From a virus: DNA of 64,000 nucleotides. The DNA lies in IMG/VR virus record IMGVR_UViG_3300032288_002811, positions 1 to 64,000 of that record; one strand, given 5' to 3'. The notes below the pieces were generated by a model that did not search any database, was not told where the DNA came from, and saw only the letters and a list, made by a program, of their open reading frames with translations. Made by a program: the position numbers and the translations under genes. Positions 53,702 to 63,152 of this stretch are shown piece by piece (within the stretch, counting starts at the first letter, position 1; each line of letters opens with the position of its first letter).

Positions 53702-53923
53702 TTAACCTTTTTCTAATAGTTTTACCATCAGTTTTTTAATATCTGATATGTCGTTTTTGATGTTGTTCATTTCTGCTCTAACATTATTTATTTGCTGAGC
53801 TTGAGTTTCAGCAAATTTGCGTTTAACTTTATAATCTTCTGCACCAGATAAATCTTTGTTAATCAAGGCCATACTCTCCGTATCACGATACAGATTTGTT
53901 CCGTTTATTGGTAATAAAGCCAT
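53702..53923 (-). CDS. Small coiled-coil protein (73 aa)
   Basis: This is a 73-residue charged protein. The N-terminal third, MALLPINGTNLYRDTESMAL, is followed by KVKRKFAETQAQQINNV and a C-terminal coiled coil around NNIKNDISDIKKLMVKLLEK. It lies between the DUF4815 protein (2-nt gap) and the S74 fibre (1-nt gap), so it is co-expressed with them. A structural linker or fibre-attachment role is plausible, but I recognise no function. It is too short for the T4 gp11 or gp12 proteins that lie at this position in T4. Confidence 0.78.
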   Translation of the reverse strand: MALLPINGTNLYRDTESMALINKDLSGAEDYKVKRKFAETQAQQINNVRAEMNNIKNDISDIKKLMVKLLEKG

Positions 53924-53925
53924 AA

Positions 53926-56900
53926 TTAGAATGTTGTATTAACGTTTGATGGAAGAGCAATTACACGTAAATCGGTAGCAAATGGTACATATGTGTTATC
54001 CGAACTTGTCATAACCACTTTGATAGCAAATTGACTAAATGTTGTATATGTTTGTCCATTTTGACTTGTATAGGTTACATAACCTTGGTCAACACCTGAA
54101 GTTCCTGGTGCAAATACAAATTCATATTTGTCATCTCTTGTATTTGAATATAATGAACCGGAACTTTTAATCTTTGTCATTAATTGCCATGAACTGTCAT
54201 CAAATGTTTGTGTATCATTTCTGTTCAAAATCTTGTAATATACATGAATGTCAGTATTTACAGGACGATAAGCAGTTAAGTAAACATTTAGGTCACCAGA
54301 ATCAAATGTCGGATCCAGAACAACCTTCTTACTTACATATTTAGCCAACATGTTACCGCCGTTTTTGGATGTTTCACCTGTAACGATTGCGGTTGCACCT
54401 GTACCAGGTGTATTATTGGCGTCTGTAATTGTAATTGTCGGTGTTGTAATATAACCAGAACCATTACTTGTTAAGTAAACTGATTGAATTATACCACCAA
54501 CAATATTAGCAGCAGCTTGTGCTGTTACACCACCCAAACCTGTAGGTGCAGAAACTGTAACAGATGTACAACTTGCATTATAACCTGTTCCGGCCGCTGT
54601 TAATGTGATAACAGAATTGGACAACTCACCATTGTTGATATTCCATTTAATTCCATATACGGAAAGACCAGCATCAGAAATTATTGGACTTACTGCATTA
54701 TCACTCGTTCTCAATTGGCTGTATAAGGAGAATGATGTATCTGAATTTGCAAGCAATATACGTTCACCTAGACCGTCAGACAAATAAATGTCATCTTGAG
54801 TTGGTGTTCCAAATTTACCAGGATTAATATATTTTGTTCCTGCAGCAGTACCACCAACTAATGTTGCATTGTATGAATATCCAACTGATGTTGTAGAAGG
54901 CAAGAAATCGGTTGTTGTAATATTAAATGCATCAATCAGAGAATCTGTTGTAGAGAATGTATCTGTTGTGCTTGAGAGATTGTTTGCATTCAAATAGTAA
55001 TTAATACTTTGGTCAATAAATGTTCTTTCTGGTAATTTATTTGGAACCACATATTGAATAGTTGGACTTGCAGCTGTATCAAACACACAACGGTCAGCCA
55101 CAAACATTAAACTCTGATTTTGGTCAGCTGTCCATGTTTGTGAATTTTGTGATGTAAATAATCCACCAGTATATGGTGCACCACTAATTTTTGTAATTGT
55201 TGTTGGTAATGGATCATTTGGTAAGTTCTTCACAGAAGAAGAAAGTGCTGTATCTCCATTTGATGCGGTCCACATTGTGTATTCATTTGAATTAGATTTT
55301 AATATGAATGCATACAATACACCAGGTTGAATATAAACTGGCGCAGAGAAGGCAAATTGCGTGGATGTATTTGAATCCAAGTATTGTGGAGAACTAGAAG
55401 TTTTTACCATATCAGGTGTCAATGAAACAACTGAATGATCTAATGTATTACCATCTGGATAACCATTTTGTGTACCAACAATAGTCAATCTAATTGGTGA
55501 ATTATCTGATGTTGGTTTTGAAGCAAAGAAGAATGATGCTGAGCTCAAGAACATACCATTAGGGAAATTAGTTTTATCAACAATAAATGTTTGTGCAACT
55601 GGATCCCAAGGATCATAATTATCAGCAATCAATACATTATGTCTATAATTTGTGGATGTAAATGTTCCCTTGGCACTTGCCGGTGAAGATGAATAATCTA
55701 CTGTTTGTGCAGTTGTTTGTAAACCTTCTGCATAATAGACGCCTTCAGCATAAGTTGTCTCTGTTCCTGGATTATTATTAATTCTATTATCAATACGAAG
55801 TGTTCTTTGACCATTATGGAAAGAATTTTCAGGTAAATTAAATACACCATAGATTGAACCAGATTCATCTGTTTTGAATGAACCTATAGAATATATGTCA
55901 TCTTCTGCACAAGTAATTGCTGTTGATAGTGTTATAGTTTTTGAGGATCCATTGTATGAAGCAATATTTGCTGATTGTCCTGCGCCTGTACCAGCACAAA
56001 CATAAAATGTATTTCCGTTATAATATTGATTTGTACTAGAAGCTAAAGCACTTATTTGTATTGATGTTGTATTTGCAACAGTATCAATCCTTCCACCAAA
56101 GTGAGATGTGGTTGATAGTGTACCTGATGCTGATGTGGATGTATATGATCCTGCCGCATTAAAGAAAGCATTCTGTATTGTTCCGTTACTTGTATATGTT
56201 CCAGAATATTGGTCAGCTGCAACATACAATCTAACACTATGTGTTCCAATATATGTGTTTATGAGTGATGAAGTAATCTGTACACCCATGACACGACCTG
56301 TAGGTGTAAATGAACCACTTGCATAGTAACCAATGATATCACCTTCTTTGAACATACCAGTAACACCAGTCAACTCAATCATGTTGGCTTTACGAATATA
56401 ATTGTTTACGTTTATACCATCAAAGTAATAATTTACTGTGGCATTGAACAACATGTTTTTTCCACGTGTAACAATTTGTTGTGGACGCATCCATGGTAAT
56501 ATAGAGATATCAGTAATATAACCGTTATTCAATGCATATGCACCAACTTTGTCGTATGCACCAAATGTGTTTGTTTGCACTTGGTCAGCATATGTCTTTG
56601 TTTCAGTATAACCAATATTTGTTGTACCATAACCATAACTTCCTTGAGGAACAAATGTATTTACAAACCGGCCATGATTTTCCACATTAGTAACTGTGCT
56701 ATATGTAGTTCCTGGAATAGTTTTCCAGTCACCATTAGTCATTTGATTGATGTTATTACTTGCTTGGAAAACTTGCAAGTTTGGATCGACAACTAGTAAA
56801 GCTGGAGAGTAATTGGTATCTACCCAATTATCTACGTTTGGTGATAATGAAACATAACCATCTCTTACAGAGAATGAGAATGGATTAACATTAACTGTTC

Positions 56901-59900
56901 TGGATGCAAATTTTTGTGAAATTACATTTGATGTTGTGTATGGTAAACTAAAATAATTTATGTCACCATCTGTGTTGATTCCATAACCTAATGAAATAGA
57001 AGAATCTATTTTACCCATATTATATGCTGTTGCAATAGATTTTAACGGATAGTTTTTCACACTTTGTGTGGCAGTCATTATACGGTCACGTTTATTGATT
57101 GTGGCCTTAAAGTCTCCGTTATATGTATCTCCAGTAGCAAAACTAGAAAAGTCATCAACAAGAATACCGTTTTTGAATCTATTCAAACCATATGCATCGG
57201 ATATCTGAAGTGATGTTGTTTTTTGTTCTAACAAATTTAATGATGTATAATACTCAATGCCATTAATTCTATTTTCCAAGCCAGCAATGTCTTGCATTGT
57301 ATATCGCTTGTGTTTAACTTTATCGATTGATAAATCAGCAATTGTTCCTGATGGAGCTTCAGTTGGAATATAACCTGTATATGGATTATGAGTTAGATTG
57401 GCAATTACCAAAGAACCATCTGGTTCAGAAGGGAACAATGGATTAATAGAAGGTGATCCTTCAATAATTTTGAAACTTCTATCTTTGGTTAAAACTAATT
57501 TATCTTTTCTACCAAGATAGTATTCATAATTTGTTGTGAATGTTGTAAGGTCTGATGGAATAAAAATACCTGGTCTATTATCACCGATATTATTGTATTT
57601 AAATCCAAAAGTTGCCGTTGCATTTGTACGAGCAGGCCTAAAATCTAAAGAATCACGTAGTTGATATGTGGTACCATGTTTACTTGTATATGTTGGTATA
57701 TTTGTATATGCTGATGGTAATGTTGAATCGATATAAGAACTCAAAGCAAAATAACCATCACCACCAGTATGTTGATAATAATTGACCAACACAAGAATGT
57801 TACCTTTTGGTTGAGCTGCACCAGGAATTAAAGTAATTGATGCGTGGTCATAGTAACTATCTCTTTGTCCATTATCAAAAGAATAACGATTTGTAACATC
57901 ATAAGAAGAATTTGTCAACATAGCCAATGTTGGTGTAGTACCAACATCTTTTGTATCAATAATCTTAACGATTGATTGAACGTCAGACAAATATAAGGAT
58001 TGTTTACTTCTAGGTGTAACCAATCCGGCTTGTTGAATATATATTTGGCCAGTTGAAGTTAGTGATGCATCATCAACAAAAGTATATGTTGCAACAGTAG
58101 TGCCGTTTGTTTTAATTGTTGTTGTATTAGCGGTAATTAAATTTTTGAATTTTAAGAAATGACTTGAGTTATCAGCATTTGTAGCATATACTTTTTCTAA
58201 TACAGTTGCTGTAAATCCGCCACCAATACTTGCTACTGGAATACTTAATGTAGCTGTTGCGCCAGTGATGTTTATTGTTCCACCTAAAGCTGCCCAAGGT
58301 ATAGTTTGGCCAACTACCATGTTTGAGGTACCAGCACTAGTGACAACAAATAACCAATTTTGTGTAATAGCATCAGAACTTAAATTGCCATTACCTAAAT
58401 GTGAAACAACACCGGCATAGTCATTACTGGAATATACAATTTGTTGTACCGCATCACTTCCAGTAACGTTAAAGTTGACGCCTGTAGTTAATTGTTGTGT
58501 AGTATAAGAAGCACTTGACAACGATGCAACATAAGGTGAACCAATAGTATACAATAATTCTGGTGCACCTGGATTTTCTAAAATAGTGGCACCAGTAGAA
58601 ACACCACCAACACGACCTGATGCATTATTAATACTTGCATAAGCAGTGATTGCAAAAGTTGCGTTTGCTGATACAATAGTATCAACATCTTTGATATCAA
58701 AATTTAATTCAAATACCGATGTTGTATCAGGTGTAACTGTCCAGTTTTGATTAACGGTTGCAACTCTAGTTACACCATTATATGAAGTGATTGTGCGGAA
58801 ATCACCAGCACTTGTACCTTTTTTGATAGAAATATTTACACCAACATATGAGGTGTTAGATTGTGAGTATGTACCAGGTAAAGTAATTGTACTTGCCGTA
58901 GCAGCAATCGCATTGGCTGTCAATACAGCATTTTGAATGTCATGTACATATGCTTTATACACATATGTATTTGCATCATTACTATTTGTATTATAATCAT
59001 AAATAAAATTTCGAAGATATGCAGTACCAACAACGGTAGAATTATATGTTGCGGTATTGGTACTAATAATGTTTGCTGTTGTAACACAATGTAGGTCAAC
59101 TGATTGTCCTGTAGTTACACCAAAAAATGATCCAGCTGCACCACCACGCACGGTATCAACATAGAAGTATGAACCGTAGTCAATGAATGCAGGTGTGTTA
59201 TCCTGTGAACCTGTAGTTCTGGCACGATTAGATACCAAATCTACATTTTTAGAATTTTGAATGCGATAACCATGTACATATGCCAAACCTTTACCAACAG
59301 TTAATGTATATAATTCTGTATTGGCATTTGTTCTTGGTGTTAATTTGTAATCTTCAACGACATAATCGCCATTTGTTTCATAATCACGTTTTGCAAAATA
59401 ATCATCAATAACATTATATACAGAACTTTCAACTAGATTTGAAACAACACCGGCTTCAACACGAACTAATTCCACAAATTTATCATCATCACCTAATGTA
59501 ATTGGACGTGTATCCAATTCTAATGATATAACATAACGGTCAGCTCCTGGTGCCTGATAGTTTGATGCACCAATTGCTGGATCCAATAAAGATGCGTCAT
59601 TGATGTAATCGTAAATTGTTTCTGTAATTGTAAGACCAACACGTTTTGTTGGTGTATTACTATATTTGTCTAATATTGTTGTAGATGGAGAAATTTGTAC
59701 AAAATTACCCAAAATGTAAAACACACCTTGTGCAATAGAAGCAACAGATGCTAAACCAGTTGCATCAGCGACAATTGCTGTTGCTGCCAAATTAGATACA
59801 GTATCAAATATTGTATCACCATCTTGAAATTGATTACCAGATTTATAAGAAAGTATCAGAGTTGGTGGATCTCCACCAGTCGCTGTAGCCACAGCAACAA

Positions 59901-60219
59901 CACGGGCAACGATTGTACCGGATGAGTCTGAAACTAACAAACCATTAAAATCTGTTACATCAACAGCAGCATTATTGTATGATGTTTGTATTTTTACATA
60001 ATATACATTTAAATTTGTTGTTACTTGCCCACCAGTGACTGGTGAATTTTGTTTGAAGATATTATCAGCAAACTTTGTAACTTGATCCTGCAGGATGGTT
60101 TGAGCCTGAGTTAATTCTCTGGCTTGAACCGCACGACCTGGTTTAAATAAAATACGATGGAAGTTTTTTGTTCCGTCAAAATCATCGTAATATGGATCAA
60201 CGTTAAAATTCAGAGACAT
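53926..60219 (-). CDS. DUF4815 baseplate/fibre-base protein (gp10 position, 2,097 aa)
   Basis: The N-terminus LNFNVDPYYDDFDGTKNFHR, then ILFKPGRAVQARELTQAQTI, is the DUF4815 signature found in large baseplate proteins of aquatic T4-like phages. The region to about residue 1000 follows this pattern with long beta domains, including YGSYFYVDTVRGG and YHASITLIPGAAQPKGN-like segments. Residues about 1030-1130 contain the RYTMQDIAGLENRINGIEYY motif. Toward the C-terminus (about 1860-1940) is a GxGY repeat segment, AAGTGYNASCTSVTVSAPTG, also seen in the gp8 insertion. It takes the place of T4 gp10 after gp8 but is over three times longer, so it may also supply gp9/gp11-like fibre docking. A good AAAAGGAAA ribosome site precedes it. 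Confidence 0.85.
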   Translation of the reverse strand: MSLNFNVDPYYDDFDGTKNFHRILFKPGRAVQARELTQAQTILQDQVTKFADNIFKQNSPVTGGQVTTNLNVYYVKIQTSYNNAAVDVTDFNGLLVSDSSGTIVARVVAVATATGGDPPTLILSYKSGNQFQDGDTIFDTVSNLAATAIVADATGLASVASIAQGVFYILGNFVQISPSTTILDKYSNTPTKRVGLTITETIYDYINDASLLDPAIGASNYQAPGADRYVISLELDTRPITLGDDDKFVELVRVEAGVVSNLVESSVYNVIDDYFAKRDYETNGDYVVEDYKLTPRTNANTELYTLTVGKGLAYVHGYRIQNSKNVDLVSNRARTTGSQDNTPAFIDYGSYFYVDTVRGGAAGSFFGVTTGQSVDLHCVTTANIISTNTATYNSTVVGTAYLRNFIYDYNTNSNDANTYVYKAYVHDIQNAVLTANAIAATASTITLPGTYSQSNTSYVGVNISIKKGTSAGDFRTITSYNGVTRVATVNQNWTVTPDTTSVFELNFDIKDVDTIVSANATFAITAYASINNASGRVGGVSTGATILENPGAPELLYTIGSPYVASLSSASYTTQQLTTGVNFNVTGSDAVQQIVYSSNDYAGVVSHLGNGNLSSDAITQNWLFVVTSAGTSNMVVGQTIPWAALGGTINITGATATLSIPVASIGGGFTATVLEKVYATNADNSSHFLKFKNLITANTTTIKTNGTTVATYTFVDDASLTSTGQIYIQQAGLVTPRSKQSLYLSDVQSIVKIIDTKDVGTTPTLAMLTNSSYDVTNRYSFDNGQRDSYYDHASITLIPGAAQPKGNILVLVNYYQHTGGDGYFALSSYIDSTLPSAYTNIPTYTSKHGTTYQLRDSLDFRPARTNATATFGFKYNNIGDNRPGIFIPSDLTTFTTNYEYYLGRKDKLVLTKDRSFKIIEGSPSINPLFPSEPDGSLVIANLTHNPYTGYIPTEAPSGTIADLSIDKVKHKRYTMQDIAGLENRINGIEYYTSLNLLEQKTTSLQISDAYGLNRFKNGILVDDFSSFATGDTYNGDFKATINKRDRIMTATQSVKNYPLKSIATAYNMGKIDSSISLGYGINTDGDINYFSLPYTTSNVISQKFASRTVNVNPFSFSVRDGYVSLSPNVDNWVDTNYSPALLVVDPNLQVFQASNNINQMTNGDWKTIPGTTYSTVTNVENHGRFVNTFVPQGSYGYGTTNIGYTETKTYADQVQTNTFGAYDKVGAYALNNGYITDISILPWMRPQQIVTRGKNMLFNATVNYYFDGINVNNYIRKANMIELTGVTGMFKEGDIIGYYASGSFTPTGRVMGVQITSSLINTYIGTHSVRLYVAADQYSGTYTSNGTIQNAFFNAAGSYTSTSASGTLSTTSHFGGRIDTVANTTSIQISALASSTNQYYNGNTFYVCAGTGAGQSANIASYNGSSKTITLSTAITCAEDDIYSIGSFKTDESGSIYGVFNLPENSFHNGQRTLRIDNRINNNPGTETTYAEGVYYAEGLQTTAQTVDYSSSPASAKGTFTSTNYRHNVLIADNYDPWDPVAQTFIVDKTNFPNGMFLSSASFFFASKPTSDNSPIRLTIVGTQNGYPDGNTLDHSVVSLTPDMVKTSSSPQYLDSNTSTQFAFSAPVYIQPGVLYAFILKSNSNEYTMWTASNGDTALSSSVKNLPNDPLPTTITKISGAPYTGGLFTSQNSQTWTADQNQSLMFVADRCVFDTAASPTIQYVVPNKLPERTFIDQSINYYLNANNLSSTTDTFSTTDSLIDAFNITTTDFLPSTTSVGYSYNATLVGGTAAGTKYINPGKFGTPTQDDIYLSDGLGERILLANSDTSFSLYSQLRTSDNAVSPIISDAGLSVYGIKWNINNGELSNSVITLTAAGTGYNASCTSVTVSAPTGLGGVTAQAAANIVGGIIQSVYLTSNGSGYITTPTITITDANNTPGTGATAIVTGETSKNGGNMLAKYVSKKVVLDPTFDSGDLNVYLTAYRPVNTDIHVYYKILNRNDTQTFDDSSWQLMTKIKSSGSLYSNTRDDKYEFVFAPGTSGVDQGYVTYTSQNGQTYTTFSQFAIKVVMTSSDNTYVPFATDLRVIALPSNVNTTF

Positions 60220-60229
60220 TTTTTTCCTT

Positions 60230-61654
60230 TTAGTAACCTAGTACTATTCTTATTTGTTCTATACCATCAGGACTTCTTTGCACACCAGTTCTGTTTTCAA
60301 GAAAAGCAATATAACCTGAAAACGGAGAAAAATCTGGAGTCGTGTAGGACAACAAAGTTCTATTAGTTTTTGTATCATTTCTGATAGTATCATTGTTAGT
60401 CGGCGTTCCTGTTGTATTTATTAGTCTTAAAACATTGGTTGCTGGATCAAAAGATAAAACTCTTGCAGTAAATGTTGCAGTTACAATATCTTCGGATGGA
60501 CCTTGATAAACAATCTCATCAGGAACATATACACCAAATCCAGGTGCAACTGTTAGGTCTGTAGTTGTATTGTATATTGCGCCGTTTGCTGGATAAGGAT
60601 AAGAAAATCCATCATTTTGTGCTTGCAACCATCTTTTTGATGATGTTGGATTAATAACCAAACCAATTTGATGGTAGTCAATATCAGTAGGTATTACACC
60701 ACCTTCAGAACCATTAAATTCTGTTGTGAACATAACATGATTGCAACCCAATTCAGAAACGGGATCGAATCCGTGGCCACCAATAGGTGACGTAGGTGCA
60801 AACGCTACGGCACCTCCACCCAAAGATGATTCGATTACAACATTTGCGTATGTGTAGTTTGAGCCTGGATTTGTGACTATAATATCACCAATTGTGCCAA
60901 GACTTACGTTTGCCACACCTGTTGCACCGGTGCCATCACCTGTAACTGTGATTGAAATGACTGCATTTGCTGAATCATAATCGGCACCACCGTTTGTTAC
61001 ATTGATAACATCAATACTTCCACGACCAGCCGTATTATTAAAAGGATTTGCTGTATTGTTTCCAATACCAACAGGAATCCATGCTTTATCCATGAATTTA
61101 ACTTTTAGTCCAGTATCAATAGTGTAAATGTATTTCCATTTGTAATTATCTGCACCTTGAAATATATTATTTGTATTATATGTTCCTGGTTGGAAGTATG
61201 GTTCTACTGTTGATGCGTTAAGAACCGAATTATCATATTCATCTAATGTTGTGTTATTCCAAAGACATTTAAAAACTTGGTCATATTTGTTTTTGACATA
61301 AAAATTGCGAATCAAATAACCATTACTATCTTGTTCCATCATATTAACATCATCTCGATAATAATCATAAATTACACCAGATTGCCAATCTATTCTCTGA
61401 ACTACTGGTGAAATTTCACTTGTTGTAAGCAATTTTGCCACAAACATATTTTTCATCACTTGTTTCATGTACTTCTGGTCGGAAGTTGGAACAGGAGGAT
61501 TAGCTTCGTCTGTCCAAGGATCAGCTTTAGCTAAGAAACAGTATGTTGTGCCAATTGGAGTATTATATTCAGGAATAACGAGTACCGGTGAAAGGTACTG
61601 TTGTTCCACTAAAGCAATTTTAGCTGATGGTGGTATGATATTTTTATTTGCCAT
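60230..61654 (-). CDS. 8: Baseplate wedge protein gp8
   Basis: gp8 is a wedge component joining gp7 and gp10 in T4. The 474-residue protein (T4: 334) keeps the T4 pattern: TTYCFLAKADPWTDEANPPV, then VQRIDWQSGVIYDYYRDD, a YKWKYIYTIDTGL segment, GLVINPTSSKRW (T4 has SIITNP) and a C-terminal AFLENRTGVQRSPDGIEQIR ending IVLGY (T4: YMENRPPI...EEINILF). Two regions have no T4 counterpart. One is a GxGY-type insertion (about 210-285; TNGGADYDSANAVISITV) and the other an EIVYQG-type beta module (about 379-436) shared with gp14 and gp15. Confidence 0.88.
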   Translation of the reverse strand: MANKNIIPPSAKIALVEQQYLSPVLVIPEYNTPIGTTYCFLAKADPWTDEANPPVPTSDQKYMKQVMKNMFVAKLLTTSEISPVVQRIDWQSGVIYDYYRDDVNMMEQDSNGYLIRNFYVKNKYDQVFKCLWNNTTLDEYDNSVLNASTVEPYFQPGTYNTNNIFQGADNYKWKYIYTIDTGLKVKFMDKAWIPVGIGNNTANPFNNTAGRGSIDVINVTNGGADYDSANAVISITVTGDGTGATGVANVSLGTIGDIIVTNPGSNYTYANVVIESSLGGGAVAFAPTSPIGGHGFDPVSELGCNHVMFTTEFNGSEGGVIPTDIDYHQIGLVINPTSSKRWLQAQNDGFSYPYPANGAIYNTTTDLTVAPGFGVYVPDEIVYQGPSEDIVTATFTARVLSFDPATNVLRLINTTGTPTNNDTIRNDTKTNRTLLSYTTPDFSPFSGYIAFLENRTGVQRSPDGIEQIRIVLGY

Positions 61655-61664
61655 GATTTATTTA

Positions 61665-63149
61665 TTATGGTTTAGACACTTTTACAAATGTATTTGCAAG
61701 ATCCGAATTAATATTAAAGAACCTCAAATGAGCAGAACTTGTTGCTGCCATGGTAAATGTAAGTGAATTGACTGTTGAATTCATTTCTGATATACCATGT
61801 GTTATTGTACGGCTATTAGTATCAGCATTCACCAACCAAACCTCAACAGCTTTGCCTGTATTAAAATTTGAGTGGGTGATTGTTAAATCGGCAACCAAGT
61901 TTGCTTTAATTACGGTGTCTGTTGAATAATCAATTGCTAGTGTAGTTTGATTGCCCTCTGGTATTCTTACTGTTGGATATATTTGTAAAAGTGCATTATT
62001 TGCTGCCGTAAATGCACCGTTAGCATATAGTGCGGCTGAGTTAGCAACATAACTTGGTGTATTAGCTTGTAAGAATGCACCGTTAGCATATACGCCAGCT
62101 GGTGTTGCTGTGTTAGCAACTAAGAAAGCCGCATTAGCATACGCTGCAGATGAATTGGCAGTATAACTTGGTGTATTAGCCTGTAAGAAGGCTGAATTGG
62201 CATAACTGGCAGCTGAATTAGCAACATAACTTGGTGTATTAGCTTGTAAGAATGCTGAGTTAGCAAATTCGGCAGCAGAATTGGCTGTAAGGCTTGGTGT
62301 ATTCGCTGCAAGAAATGCACCGTTAGCGTATATACTTGCCGCATTTGCTGTACTAAATGCTGAGTTAGCATATCTACCTGATGTTACAGCTTTAGTGTCC
62401 GCAACACCAGCATTAATCAATCCAGAAGATGCGGAATCAGCAGCTGCATTGGCAAATGCACCAGCAGAATTTGCAGCACCAAAGGCTGAATTAGCATATT
62501 GACCAGCAGAATTTGCTTTTGCATATGCTGAGTTGGCATATGTACCAGCTGAACCACTTGATGTGTTTTGTGAAGAACCATCTGCAAAAACTACGTTACG
62601 ATTGAGTGTCAAAGCACTTGAACTCATTTTTGCAACTACAGCATTGGCTGCACCGCCACCTGCAATAAAACGAATTTCTTTATTTGTTGATACAGCACCA
62701 ACAACCAAGTTTCCACCCCATGTATTACTTGTACTACCTTGTGTATAGATATAACCATCTAAACGATTGATAGAGGTGTCTAAACTATTGGTTTCTGAAC
62801 CAGGATTAAAATCTTTGTTTGCATATCCCATGTCAATGAAATATGTTGTGTCTGTACCAGAATTAGCAGTAACAACAAAATCAGCAGAACCACCATCATC
62901 GGTATTAACCAAATTAGTCTGAATGTAAGAAGCAGAATTCAAAGAGAATTGAGCAATTGTGTCTGGTAAATCAACTATTCTTGCACCAACATTCAATACT
63001 TCATTAGAATACAAACCTTGAGCCAAAGTATGTGCTGTGAATTTACCTGTCACACCAGTTGGAATATCCACACCAACCAATAGTGTATTGGATGTGTTGG
63101 AATTAATTGTTGCTATCGCAACTAAGTCTGAAATTTTTACTGTTGACAT
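61665..63149 (-). CDS. Heptad-repeat fibre-like protein in the baseplate block (494 aa)
   Basis: N-terminal ISDLVAIATINSNTSNTLLV and GVTGKFTAHTLAQGLYSN form a compact domain, followed by a beta stretch with VFADGSSQNTSSGSAGTYAN. A heptad stalk (about 200-385) includes FLQANTPSYVANSAASYANS. The C-terminal tip (about 390-494) runs VRIPEGNQTTLAIDYSTDTV, then ADLTITHSNFNTGKAVEVWL and ends in NTFVKVSKP. It is the only heptad-repeat fibre outside the main cluster and sits upstream of gp8. It may be a fibre carried directly by the wedge. Confidence 0.85.
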   Translation of the reverse strand: MSTVKISDLVAIATINSNTSNTLLVGVDIPTGVTGKFTAHTLAQGLYSNEVLNVGARIVDLPDTIAQFSLNSASYIQTNLVNTDDGGSADFVVTANSGTDTTYFIDMGYANKDFNPGSETNSLDTSINRLDGYIYTQGSTSNTWGGNLVVGAVSTNKEIRFIAGGGAANAVVAKMSSSALTLNRNVVFADGSSQNTSSGSAGTYANSAYAKANSAGQYANSAFGAANSAGAFANAAADSASSGLINAGVADTKAVTSGRYANSAFSTANAASIYANGAFLAANTPSLTANSAAEFANSAFLQANTPSYVANSAASYANSAFLQANTPSYTANSSAAYANAAFLVANTATPAGVYANGAFLQANTPSYVANSAALYANGAFTAANNALLQIYPTVRIPEGNQTTLAIDYSTDTVIKANLVADLTITHSNFNTGKAVEVWLVNADTNSRTITHGISEMNSTVNSLTFTMAATSSAHLRFFNINSDLANTFVKVSKP

Positions 63150-63152
63150 TGT

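Noticed and set aside
61659-61666. AATAAATA before gp8 as a late promoter
   Set aside because: It is only four bases from the gp8 ATG, leaving no room for a transcript leader, and coincides with the upstream stop codon.
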